Below are positions 1-5,985 of a stretch of 8,842 bases of DNA, one piece after another. A program made the position numbers and the translations under genes. The stretch is taken from assembly GCA_019309245.1 (NCBI GenBank), contig JAFDGP010000088.1:1-8842 (forward strand). The letters run 5' to 3'. The stretch is from Deltaproteobacteria bacterium (GTDB taxonomy: Bacteria > Desulfobacterota > Desulfobacteria > Desulfobacterales > C00003060). Numbering within the stretch: position 1 is the stretch's first letter; each line of letters starts with the position of its first letter. The notes under the pieces were generated by a model that saw only the letters and a list, made by a program, of their open reading frames with translations, was not told where the DNA came from and ran no database searches.

Positions 1-1442
1 TCCATGAGGATTGTGAGCAGGCCGGTCTTGGGAAGAACCATCTTTCCGGTCCGGCTTCTGCCCCCTTCGATAAAGAACTCGATATTGAACCCCTGTTGAA
101 CCAGGACCCGCACGTACTCGGAAAAGACCTTGGCGTAGAGCCTGGCTCCGTGGAAGGACCGCCTGATGAAAAAGGCCCCGCTTCTTCTGATCAGGGGGCC
201 CATGGGCCAGAAGGCCAGGTTACGGCCCGCGGCTACGTGCGGACAGGGCATGTTGTTTGAAATCAACAGGTAAGGCAGGATCAGGTAATCGAAATGACTT
301 CTATGGCACGGCACAAAAACGATGGGCCCCTTTGTGGCGGCGCGTTTGACACGGCCCAGGCCGTCCATGTCCAGGACCACGCCATCGAACATCGTTTTCC
401 ATATCCACCCGAAAATGATGCACAACACCCGTATAAAACGCGGGCTGTAGTCTGCGGCGATTTCGTCAAGTGCTGCATCGGCCTTCTTGTGCAACTGTGC
501 CAGGGTGTTTTTTCCATTTTTGGCATGGCTATTCAAAAAGGCCTGAAACCGGTCGTTTCTTAAAACCAGTTCCTTGAGCTCCTCGCGGGTTTTCAGGATG
601 GGTCCCGTGATGCTTTGCCGGTGACGATTCATGGCATCCAGGAGTCTGCGGCGCAGTGCGAAGGAAAGCTGTTCCGCCGGCCGTTCACCATGGCCCGGTT
701 CACCGAGGAAGTCATGCAGGCTCAGCGGCTCGGATATTTCCACACAGGCCTTCTGGGGGGTACGCAGGATAGTCAGCCATCGTCTCAACGGACCGGGGTT
801 TTCGGCATTGGCGAAAAAAATGTCTGCCAGCCCCAGCGGGTTTCCCAACGGTTTCTTGCTGAAAAGCAACCACTGCGGTACCAAGATGACCGGCCGGGTG
901 GTTTGTCGCTGCAGGTCGATGAGCAACGCCAGGGGATCGTGCCGTGCCTTGACAAAGCGATCATAGAATCCCTTTCGGTCTACGAGTGACAAGAATCCGA
1001 TGCGGCCTGCCCGGAGTTGCCGCGCATAAAAGCCTGATTGAAACGGATCGGGCATCGTCCTGTGTTTGAAAAAATGATCCAGATGTGCGACGACAATGCG
1101 GGTCAGCCTGGACAGTTTCTGCCAGACGATTACGGTATAATCAAATCCGAGCTGTGGGAAGGGCAGGCCCTCAGCCTTGTAACGGATGTGGTAGAATAAG
1201 TATTCGAAACTGCTTTTGTATTTAGAGACATATACGATAATGGCATTCTCGGGCAATGTTTTGAGAATAGCCGTTTGGGTGGAAGTCAGTGACACGTTGG
1301 CGAACAGCGATCTTAGAATCGGCGCCAGAAACGAAGAATAGCCCCAGTCTTTTGGGAGAGACGAAGAGAAATAGTCGTGACGTCCTTTAAGGTAGCGATT
1401 GACCCATCGGCGAAATTTTCCAGGTGTTCGTCTTGAGTCCAT
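1..1442 (-). CDS. plsB: Glycerol-3-phosphate 1-O-acyltransferase PlsB, 3' end outside window
   Basis: PlsB transfers an acyl group to sn-glycerol-3-phosphate at the inner membrane, the first step of phospholipid synthesis. Reading the minus strand from the ATG at 1442 gives 480 uninterrupted codons up to the window edge. The acyltransferase signature motifs are in order: HRSHFD (HX4D, residues 380-385, catalytic His/Asp), GAFFIRR (422-428) and IEGGRSRTGK (about 458-467, glycerol-phosphate binding). The spacing and intervening text (PCHRSHFDYL, AAGRNLAFWPMGP) closely resemble E. coli PlsB. The N-terminal half also matches PlsB layout (AIIVYVSKYKSSFEYL region). The HX4D motif sits about 70 residues later than in E. 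coli PlsB (H306), so the N-terminal part is longer. An in-frame TGA lies four codons upstream of the ATG and no nearby alternative start is evident, which fixes the start, although the Shine-Dalgarno match is poor. The C-terminal region lies beyond the left edge. Confidence 0.95.
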   Translation of the reverse strand, partial: MDSRRTPGKFRRWVNRYLKGRHDYFSSSLPKDWGYSSFLAPILRSLFANVSLTSTQTAILKTLPENAIIVYVSKYKSSFEYLFYHIRYKAEGLPFPQLGFDYTVIVWQKLSRLTRIVVAHLDHFFKHRTMPDPFQSGFYARQLRAGRIGFLSLVDRKGFYDRFVKARHDPLALLIDLQRQTTRPVILVPQWLLFSKKPLGNPLGLADIFFANAENPGPLRRWLTILRTPQKACVEISEPLSLHDFLGEPGHGERPAEQLSFALRRRLLDAMNRHRQSITGPILKTREELKELVLRNDRFQAFLNSHAKNGKNTLAQLHKKADAALDEIAADYSPRFIRVLCIIFGWIWKTMFDGVVLDMDGLGRVKRAATKGPIVFVPCHRSHFDYLILPYLLISNNMPCPHVAAGRNLAFWPMGPLIRRSGAFFIRRSFHGARLYAKVFSEYVRVLVQQGFNIEFFIEGGRSRTGKMVLPKTGLLTILM

Positions 1443-1704
1443 AATGGTTGCTCAGCTTGATGATCACGGAGCGGTCGGCAATCAATTGCCGGTTGTCAGA
1501 CGATATGTTCGTTTTCTAACTGGTTTTCATCTACAAATTTCCTCTCCCCTAAGGGAGAGGGGTAGGGTGAGGAACCCTTTAATTTTGCAGGCTTCTCGCT
1601 TGACCTTTCCCCCTTTTTCGATTGAGAAAAACCTTTATTTGGACACACGCTAGCATAATTTTAAAAGGTGTCAATTTCAAACTCGTATGATATAGAAATG
1701 TCGT
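1443..1704. other. Divergent spacer between plsB and a small gene
   Basis: No convincing coding sequence is seen in this 262-bp spacer. It should contain the plsB promoter (reading left) and any promoter for the gene at 1705 (reading right), but I could not find a -35/-10 pair with good spacing in either direction. AT-rich text at about 1651-1700 precedes the right-hand gene and is the likeliest place for its promoter. The main landmark is the palindromic element at 1541-1572. Confidence 0.5.
1541..1572. repeat. Palindromic REP-like element
   Basis: CCTCTCCC (1541-1548) and GGGAGAGG (1553-1560) form a perfect 8-bp inverted repeat around the loop CTAA, followed by the G-rich tail GGTAGGGTGAGG. 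The combination of a CCTCTCCC-type palindrome with a GGGTGAGG tail resembles a short dispersed intergenic repeat I recall from many bacterial genomes. Only one copy is in this window, so its repetitive nature is inferred. It has no T-run after the stem on either strand, so it is not a standard intrinsic terminator. Confidence 0.5.
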
Positions 1705-2040
1705 ATGGCAACCATTGGAGACTTGGTCCTGGTTTACAAGGAAGATGTGCCGGCTTTCTTTGCGCGCATTGAAGACATCGTGGCAGACCGGCGGCCGGAT
1801 TGGTTCCGAGTAACCCTGCTCATTTTGCAGGTGCCGGTGGTGGAAACAGTCTGGATTCTGCGCGAAGCGTACATCAATGGAGAGGGGTTTACGATGAATG
1901 GGATTCCCCTGCGTTTAGAAAAGGTCAAGGGGGCCGCTCGGCCGGGGCCGCACGCCGAGGTCGATGGCGATGGTCATGCCCGTCACAAGGATGGGAGGAA
2001 GGGCAAGGTGATATCTTTGTTGGATCGAAAAAAGGACTGA
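1705..2040 (+). CDS. Small conserved-looking protein of unknown function (111 aa)
   Basis: I do not recognise a named family. The first 75 or so residues form a compact, alternating hydrophobic/polar stretch (GDLVLVYKEDVPAFFARIED near the start, then PDWFRVTLLILQVP and ETVWILREAYINGEGFTMNG), which suggests a small beta-barrel of SH3-like type. The remaining 35 residues are Gly-, His-, Lys- and Arg-rich and probably flexible, ending in the motif KVISLLDRKK. There is no signal peptide or membrane segment, so it is likely cytoplasmic. The ATG at 1705 begins the conserved-looking part, but the upstream text (TATAGAAATGTCGT) has no good Shine-Dalgarno sequence. An ATG at 1698 is in another frame. 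The coding pattern and ordered hydrophobic core argue that it is real. It is divergent from plsB and 122 bp upstream of the next small gene. Confidence 0.7.
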   Translation: MATIGDLVLVYKEDVPAFFARIEDIVADRRPDWFRVTLLILQVPVVETVWILREAYINGEGFTMNGIPLRLEKVKGAARPGPHAEVDGDGHARHKDGRKGKVISLLDRKKD

Positions 2041-2057
2041 CGGAAATTTTTAACTTG

Positions 2058-2106
2058 ATTTGGTTCGATGCATGTGTTAGGCAAGATACGTTTTGCTGAA
2101 CCAAAT
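2058..2106 (+). other. Intergenic inverted repeat
   Basis: ATTTGGTTC (2058-2066) and GAACCAAAT (2098-2106) are a perfect 9-bp inverted repeat separated by 31 nt, with a short inner GCAA/TTGC pairing. It lies between the two small genes, so in RNA it could form a long-loop hairpin after the first gene or in the leader of the second. No T-run follows, so a terminator is unlikely. A binding site for a dimeric regulator is another possibility. Confidence 0.35.
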
Positions 2107-2146
2107 AACACTTATCACGGATTAACATAAAGACTTTATGAATAAA

Positions 2147-2152
2147 AGGAGG
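2147..2152 (+). promoter_or_regulatory. Strong Shine-Dalgarno site
   Basis: AGGAGG ends 10 nt before the ATG at 2163. It is the longest anti-Shine-Dalgarno match in the window and fixes the start of the following small membrane protein gene. Confidence 0.85.
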
Positions 2153-2162
2153 ACGGGGTAAC

Positions 2163-2453
2163 ATGAAAACACTAATCGGTGGTGCTGCTGCAGCGGTTCT
2201 GGGAATTATCGGCATGGCAGTGTGGTGGAAACCTTTTTTGCAGCTGCTGGCCGGGGCGATTCCGTTCGGCCTTCTCTCGGGCGGGGCCTTGGCGATCTAC
2301 CTGGGGTTTGATGAGGTCAAAGATACCTGGAAGAGCAAAGATGATGATTTTTCGACCACCAACGAGGTGGAGACGTATAAAAAGGAAGTCGAGGAACTGA
2401 AAAAGGAAGTCGAGGAACTGAAATCCGAAAAAGACAAAAAGTCCAAGAAGTAG
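2163..2453 (+). CDS. Small two-helix membrane protein with coiled-coil tail (96 aa)
   Basis: I do not recognise a firm family. Residues about 4-22 and 27-47 are two hydrophobic helices joined by a short Trp/Lys-containing turn (WWKPF); the second helix is Gly/Ala-rich (LSGGALAIYLGF). From about residue 50 the protein is highly charged: DEVKDTWKSKDDD, then two identical KKEVEEL heptads (residues 73-86) and a Lys-rich end, as expected for a short coiled coil or amphipathic helix in the cytoplasm. The likely topology is a membrane hairpin with the long C-terminal tail inside. The AGGAGG site and a terminator right after the gene indicate a discrete, probably well-translated unit. Its size and hairpin layout recall small magnetosome proteins such as MamI, but no magnetosome gene is nearby and many unrelated small proteins look alike, so I assign no function. 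Confidence 0.8.
   Translation: MKTLIGGAAAAVLGIIGMAVWWKPFLQLLAGAIPFGLLSGGALAIYLGFDEVKDTWKSKDDDFSTTNEVETYKKEVEELKKEVEELKSEKDKKSKK
2379..2420 (+). repeat. Perfect 21-bp tandem duplication inside the coiled-coil tail
   Basis: The units 2379-2399 and 2400-2420 are identical base for base, and each encodes the heptad KKEVEEL. The lack of any synonymous difference suggests a recent duplication. Because the unit is exactly one heptad, the change in copy number keeps both the reading frame and the coiled-coil register. Confidence 0.9.
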
Positions 2454-2495
2454 TTTGACTTCTTCGGCTTGATGGCCGTGAAGGTTGACCTGAGA

Positions 2496-2526
2496 AATCC
2501 CGCACAGGGTGTGCGGGATTTTTTTG
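2496..2526 (+). terminator. Rho-independent terminator after the small membrane protein gene
   Basis: An 11-bp perfect stem (2496-2506 with 2512-2522, core ATCCCGCAC / GTGCGGGAT) closes the 5-nt loop AGGGT and runs into a T-tract (2520-2525). It starts 43 nt after the stop at 2453. This is a textbook intrinsic terminator on the plus strand. Read from the opposite strand, only a short T-run (TTT) ends the stem, so it would work less well for the convergent gene. Confidence 0.9.
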
Positions 2527-2550
2527 TATCGACCGGATCAAGACGCCGAC

Positions 2551-2594
2551 ATTGAGCGGGATTACCCATTTCCGCTCAATGCGGAAATGGGTAA
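2551..2594 (-). terminator. Strong hairpin downstream of namZ, possible terminator without T-tract
   Basis: TTACCCATTTCCGC (2562-2575) and its exact complement (2581-2594) form a perfect 14-bp stem with the loop TCAAT, 14 nt past the namZ stop. A second, competing inverted repeat uses ATTGAGCGG (2551-2559) with CCGCTCAAT (2572-2580), which overlaps the first stem and its loop, so the two structures exclude each other. Neither strand has a T-run next to the 14-bp stem, so its role could be 3'-end protection, transcription pausing or Rho-dependent termination rather than intrinsic termination. Confidence 0.55.
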
Positions 2595-2608
2595 AAACTG
2601 CGGGGCCA

Positions 2609-3784
2609 TCACCTGTATATGAAATAGTCTTTTCTGATTGAATCGAACTCGTACAAGTCGTCCTCCCAGGCGTGGGCAAGCTCAAAGGGCGACACATCCT
2701 CCTCAAGAGCCCGGCGGATGGCGGGGTCTCCGGAAATAAGGTCGAAAGGCAATTTATGGAATTCGTATTCATAGGGAGGAGGCTTCCACTGAAAGTCTTG
2801 CCGATGGTGGTCAATGACGGCCTTCATGACAACCAGGGTGGTGAGATAGGGGCGGAAGGCCCCGGGATCCAGGATGTGGATTTGAAAGCCGTGGCACAAT
2901 TGTCCCTGCCACTTGTTTGACGTGGGTTCAAACCCCAGGGGCCGCAAGTGCATTCCAGCCAGTTTCCGAGAGTTGAGTCTTCGGGAAAGACCGGCCGTGT
3001 CAAAAAACGGGGCCCCGAAAATCTCGAACGGTTGTGTGGTTCCTCGGCCTTCGGACACATTTGTGCCTTCCCAGAGGACCTGGCCGGGATAGACCAGGGC
3101 CGAAACCGGATTCGGCAGGTTCGGAGACGGGGCAACCCATGGTAGGCCGGTATCCGAGAAAGTCATCTCTCGTGACCATCCTGCCATCGGAATGACGGTC
3201 AAGCGGCATCCGATGCCGAAGTGGTCGTTGAAAAGTCGTGCGATTTCACCGATGGTAAGGCCGTGGCGCATGGGGATGGGGTACATGCCCACAAAAGATG
3301 CGTATTGGGCTTTCAGGCTGTTTCCTTCAATAGTCGTGCCGCCCAAGGGGTTGGGACGATCCAGGACGACACATTCTTTGTCGTGGGACGCCAGGGCCTG
3401 CATACAAAGGGCCATTGTATAGATGAAGGTATAGACACGGGTGCCGACATCCTGAAGATCGATGATAAGGGTGTCAATATGGTCCAACATGGACGTTGTG
3501 GGTGCCCTCGTCTGTCCGTACAGGCTGAATACGGGGAGGTGCAGCTCCGGGTCCGTTATATCCTCGGAGGCAATCATGTTGTCCTGCTTTTCTGCAAAGA
3601 ATCCGTGTTGCGGGCTGAATAATGCCTTGAGTCCGCCGGGCAGGCTTTGTTCGATGAGAAAGCGGGCATGTCGGAAACCTCGGTCCACGGATGCCGGATT
3701 TGCAAGAAGCCCCAGGCGTTTTCCCTGCAACCGTCGCGGAGGATCCGCAGCCAACCTTTCCAATCCCGTTTCAACGCATTTCAT
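2609..3784 (-). CDS. namZ: Exo-beta-N-acetylmuramidase of the DUF1343/NamZ family
   Basis: Members of this family (GH171, B. subtilis NamZ/YbbC) remove N-acetylmuramic acid from the non-reducing end of peptidoglycan fragments, in cell-wall turnover and recycling. The 391-aa product spans the full family: GLLANPASVD (25-34), LFSPQHGF (55-62), a LPVFSLYG stretch, the IDLQDVGTRVYTFIYTM block, VLDRPNPLGG, SFVGMYPIPMRHGLTIGEIA, and a C-terminal PFDLISG region. Two points are notable. There is no signal peptide, so the protein looks cytoplasmic, unlike the exported Bacillus enzyme. The PEHGF motif I recall as usual reads PQHGF here (Gln59). The ATG at 3784 is preceded by a weak GA-rich site (AAGAGAAG). 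The gene is divergent from hisC and converges on the small membrane protein gene. The family assignment is secure; the exact substrate is inferred. Confidence 0.92.
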   Translation of the reverse strand: MKCVETGLERLAADPPRRLQGKRLGLLANPASVDRGFRHARFLIEQSLPGGLKALFSPQHGFFAEKQDNMIASEDITDPELHLPVFSLYGQTRAPTTSMLDHIDTLIIDLQDVGTRVYTFIYTMALCMQALASHDKECVVLDRPNPLGGTTIEGNSLKAQYASFVGMYPIPMRHGLTIGEIARLFNDHFGIGCRLTVIPMAGWSREMTFSDTGLPWVAPSPNLPNPVSALVYPGQVLWEGTNVSEGRGTTQPFEIFGAPFFDTAGLSRRLNSRKLAGMHLRPLGFEPTSNKWQGQLCHGFQIHILDPGAFRPYLTTLVVMKAVIDHHRQDFQWKPPPYEYEFHKLPFDLISGDPAIRRALEEDVSPFELAHAWEDDLYEFDSIRKDYFIYR

Positions 3785-3840
3785 AAATCTTCTCTTGGTC
3801 TTTTGATTCCGGCCGATCCAGATTGGGTTAGAGGAATACG

Positions 3841-3869
3841 AGCATATGACGGGGTCACCTGATTTGCAA
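3841..3869 (-). promoter_or_regulatory. Candidate sigma70-type promoter for namZ
   Basis: Read on the minus strand, TTGCAA (3869-3864) and TATGCT (3846-3841) are separated by 17 nt. Each hexamer matches the consensus at four of six positions. It lies about 55 nt upstream of the namZ ATG. This is a pattern match only. Confidence 0.35.
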
Positions 3870-3950
3870 CGGCAATTGTGGAAAAGGGGTTTTTCACAAA
3901 AAAAAATTATGTTACCAAGGCCCCGTCAGCGGCAATTTGGAAACCGAACG

Positions 3951-3956
3951 AGGTGA
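3951..3956 (+). promoter_or_regulatory. Shine-Dalgarno site of hisC
   Basis: AGGTGA lies 6 nt before the ATG at 3963. It matches the 3' end of 16S rRNA well and confirms the hisC start. Confidence 0.8.
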
Positions 3957-3962
3957 CAGATC

Positions 3963-5048
3963 ATGAAAGTGCCCGATTACATCGCCGGTCTCAAGGCCTA
4001 CGTGCCTGGGAAGCCCATAGAAGAGCTTGAACGGGAATACGGGATCGCCAGCCCTGTGAAGTTGGCCTCCAATGAGAACGCCCTGGGTCCGTCTCCAAAG
4101 GCAGTTGAGGCCATCAGAGAGGCACTACGAGACCTGCACCGGTACCCGGATGGGTATAGCTTTCGGCTCCGAGAAAAACTGGCCGAGAAACTTTCGGTTT
4201 CTGAAGAGGAAATCGTTTTTGGAAACGGTTCCAATGAAATTATTGAATTACTGGCACGGACCTTCCTGCGGCCGGGCGATGAGGTGGTCATGCCAGCGCC
4301 GTCTTTTCTGATGTATGAGATTATGGTGCAGGCCAGCGGGGCAAGGCCGGTCAAAGTGCCCTTAAAAGGGTTGCACGTAGACCTGGAGGGCCTGGCCTCG
4401 CGCTTGACGCCTGCGACCCGGATGGTCTTTGTGAACAATCCCAACAATCCGACCGGAACCGTGATTTCGAGAACGCAGTTCGAGCAGTTTTTGAAAATGA
4501 TTCCCGCCGATGTGCTTGTGGTGGTGGATGAGGCGTACGCCGAATTTGTCAGGGATCCGCACTGTGCCCGTGGCCTTGACTATCTCCATGGGGATAATGA
4601 AGTGGTGATCTTGAGAACGTTTTCAAAGGCATACGGCCTGGCCGGGTTGCGCATCGGCTATGGGGTTATGCAAAAGGCGGTGGCGGATGTAATGAACCGG
4701 GTCAGGCAACCATTCAACGTCAACAGCCTGGCTCAGATCGGGGCTTTGGCCGCTCTGAACGATACGGCCTTTTTTCAGGAAACGATTCGTCTGGTTCATC
4801 AAGAACTCGACCGGCTGTACGCGGAGATGGATAGACTGGGACTGGCCTATTTGCCAAGCCAGGCCAATTTTTTCCTGATCGATGTAGGCATAGATGCCCG
4901 GGTAGTCTTTGAAAACATGCTCCGAAAGGGGGTCATCGTTCGGGCGATGACCGCCTACGGGTATCCGACCTACATTCGTATCACGGTGGGGCTGCCAAAA
5001 GAGAATCGGCGTTTCGTCAAGGCGTTGGAGGAGATATTGAATCCGTGA
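3963..5048 (+). CDS. hisC: Histidinol-phosphate / aromatic aminotransferase HisC
   Basis: This PLP-dependent fold-type I aminotransferase converts imidazole-acetol phosphate and glutamate to histidinol phosphate. The 361-aa protein has the usual family length and motifs: SNENALGPSP near residue 36, the YPDG segment, FGNGSNEII, NNPNNPTG (158-165), DEAYAEF (Asp189 contacts the PLP ring nitrogen) and TFSKAYGLAGLRIGY, where Lys222 forms the Schiff base with PLP. The C-terminal IRITVG Arg should bind substrate carboxylate or phosphate. No other his gene is nearby. Instead the gene precedes cmk and rpsA, as the hisC-type gene of the gammaproteobacterial aromatic supra-operon does, so it may also transaminate prephenate or aromatic keto acids; motif reading alone cannot decide this. 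It has its own good ribosome binding site and is followed at once by a strong hairpin. Confidence 0.93.
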   Translation: MKVPDYIAGLKAYVPGKPIEELEREYGIASPVKLASNENALGPSPKAVEAIREALRDLHRYPDGYSFRLREKLAEKLSVSEEEIVFGNGSNEIIELLARTFLRPGDEVVMPAPSFLMYEIMVQASGARPVKVPLKGLHVDLEGLASRLTPATRMVFVNNPNNPTGTVISRTQFEQFLKMIPADVLVVVDEAYAEFVRDPHCARGLDYLHGDNEVVILRTFSKAYGLAGLRIGYGVMQKAVADVMNRVRQPFNVNSLAQIGALAALNDTAFFQETIRLVHQELDRLYAEMDRLGLAYLPSQANFFLIDVGIDARVVFENMLRKGVIVRAMTAYGYPTYIRITVGLPKENRRFVKALEEILNP

Positions 5049-5109
5049 ACAAAAGATTTGGGCTTTCTTTCGAACGCCCAAATCTTTTGTATCATATCTT
5101 CGTTTTTTT
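5049..5109 (+). terminator. Long hairpin at the hisC stop, probable terminator
   Basis: Immediately after the TGA (5046-5048), ACAAAAGATTTGGGC (5049-5063) and its exact complement (5076-5090) form a perfect 15-bp stem with a 12-nt loop. No T-run touches the stem, but seven Ts follow at 5103-5109. The structure probably ends or reduces transcription between hisC and cmk, or protects the hisC mRNA end. Confidence 0.65.
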
Positions 5110-5190
5110 GGCGGTGGATTTGGGACAAGGCCCCTAAGTGATCTCGGCCCCAAAATTTTCCTGGTGATCGCTGATTAAGCGGGCGAGCTG

Positions 5191-5862
5191 ATGAAGGACA
5201 ACCTGATTACCATTGACGGGCCGGCTGGTGCTGGCAAGACTACTGTGAGTCGTGAACTGGCTCGACGTTTGGGATACACGTATGTTGATACCGGAGCATT
5301 GTATCGGGGGGTCGCCTGGGCAGTGCGCACGGCCGGATGTGCCGGGGGTGACGATGAACGCATCGGGGCAGTCTGCCGTTCCGTCTCAATGTATTTTACG
5401 GATACCCCACGGGGCTTACGGTTTTTTGTCAACGGGGAGGATGTTTCAGACGCCATTCGTACTCAGGAGATTACCATGCTTGCATCGGCGCTTTCCGCCA
5501 GGGCCGTTGTCAGAGACGCCTTGTTGGGGGTGCAACGCCGCCTGGGAGCCGAAGGCAATGCGATTTTTGAAGGCAGGGATATGGGAACCGTGGTTTTCCC
5601 GGAGGCGCGTTTCAAGTTTTACCTGGATGCGGATCCCGAAATCCGCGTTCTAAGAAGATACAAGGAATTGTTGGAAAAAGGTGAGGATATCCGTCTGGAG
5701 ACGGTGAGACAAAACATGCAAAAGCGGGATCAAGACGATTCCAGCAGAGCCCTTGCGCCTCTGAAACCAGCGCCTGATGCGGTTCGGATCGATTCTACCG
5801 CCATGTCACTGGATCAGGTGATTGTTGTAATCCTCGAACACATCAGCAAGCGCCGGAAATAA
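5191..5862 (+). CDS. cmk: Cytidylate (CMP/dCMP) kinase
   Basis: Cmk phosphorylates CMP and dCMP with ATP in pyrimidine nucleotide salvage. The 223-aa protein has the expected length and landmarks: the Walker A loop GPAGAGKTT (10-18), YVDTGALYR (31-39) in the NMP-binding region, the insert specific to CMP kinases (about residues 60-100, with VSDAIRTQEIT), FEGRDMGTVVFP (126-137) whose Arg and Asp contact the nucleotide, the RRYKE lid segment (155-159), and near the C terminus KRDQDDSSRALAPL and DAVRIDST. The ATG at 5191 lies directly before the conserved start (NLITIDGPAG) and is preceded by a weak GGGCGAG site (5181-5187). It lies 142 bp after hisC and 123 bp before rpsA. The cmk-rpsA pair is widely conserved in proteobacteria. 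In some deltaproteobacteria ispH lies between the two; here it does not. Confidence 0.95.
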   Translation: MKDNLITIDGPAGAGKTTVSRELARRLGYTYVDTGALYRGVAWAVRTAGCAGGDDERIGAVCRSVSMYFTDTPRGLRFFVNGEDVSDAIRTQEITMLASALSARAVVRDALLGVQRRLGAEGNAIFEGRDMGTVVFPEARFKFYLDADPEIRVLRRYKELLEKGEDIRLETVRQNMQKRDQDDSSRALAPLKPAPDAVRIDSTAMSLDQVIVVILEHISKRRK

Positions 5863-5885
5863 AAGGTTGTCTTTTACGGGCATCC

Positions 5886-5913
5886 TTGCTATAGAAAAGT
5901 GTTTTGATATAAA
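5886..5913 (+). promoter_or_regulatory. Candidate sigma70-type promoter for rpsA
   Basis: TTGCTA (5886-5891) and TATAAA (5908-5913) are separated by 16 nt, starting 23 bp after the cmk stop. This is the best promoter match in the window and would give a leader of roughly 65 nt before the rpsA ATG at 5986. A dedicated promoter fits the high demand for S1. Confidence 0.5.
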
Positions 5914-5939
5914 GGGGTATTATCTCCGGTCGAAAATGA

Positions 5940-5963
5940 CTCAGGACCCATCGTGGGTTCGAG
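5940..5963 (+). promoter_or_regulatory. Hairpin in the rpsA leader
   Basis: CTC (5940-5942), a bulged A, then GGACCCA (5944-5950) pair with TGGGTTC (5954-5960) and GAG (5961-5963) around the triloop TCG: ten pairs including one G-U. It lies just upstream of the purine-rich AAAGGGGG site (5968-5975). S1 represses its own mRNA in E. coli through leader structure, so a regulatory role is plausible here but not shown. Confidence 0.45.
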
Positions 5964-5985
5964 TAGCAAAGGGGGCAAACAGTTA

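Larger units (their letters stand above)
3785..3962. other. Divergent namZ-hisC regulatory region
   Basis: No coding sequence is evident. The region holds two near-identical direct repeats, GGCAATTGTGGAAA (3871-3884) and GGCAATTTGGAAA (3931-3943), starting 60 bp apart. TGACGGGG (3847-3854) and CCCCGTCA (3921-3928) form an inverted repeat that brackets the first copy. Either could be an operator or leader-RNA element. An A-tract (3898-3906) lies between them. Confidence 0.45.

Noticed and set aside
294..1653. Plus-strand open frames at 294-563, 615-989 and 1399-1653
   Set aside because: The first two are fully antisense to plsB and have no family resemblance. The third overlaps the plsB 5' end and runs through the palindromic repeat.
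2058..2106. tRNA-like text (GGTTCGATGC) between the small genes
   Set aside because: No cloverleaf can be built on either strand; only a simple 9-bp inverted repeat is present.
2317..2814. Minus-strand open frame of 165 codons across the terminators
   Set aside because: It covers the small membrane protein gene antisense, both hairpins and the end of namZ in a different frame, and its sequence is low-complexity Ser/Arg/Pro.
4623..5153. Minus-strand open frame of 176 codons opposite the hisC 3' end
   Set aside because: It spans the hisC hairpin and lies antisense to well-conserved HisC sequence; no ribosome binding site or family motif is seen.
5953..5985. GTG start for rpsA at 5953
   Set aside because: It would add an N-terminal GSSSKGGKQL stretch not expected of S1 and starts in a hairpin loop; ATG 5986 has a purine-rich site at suitable distance.
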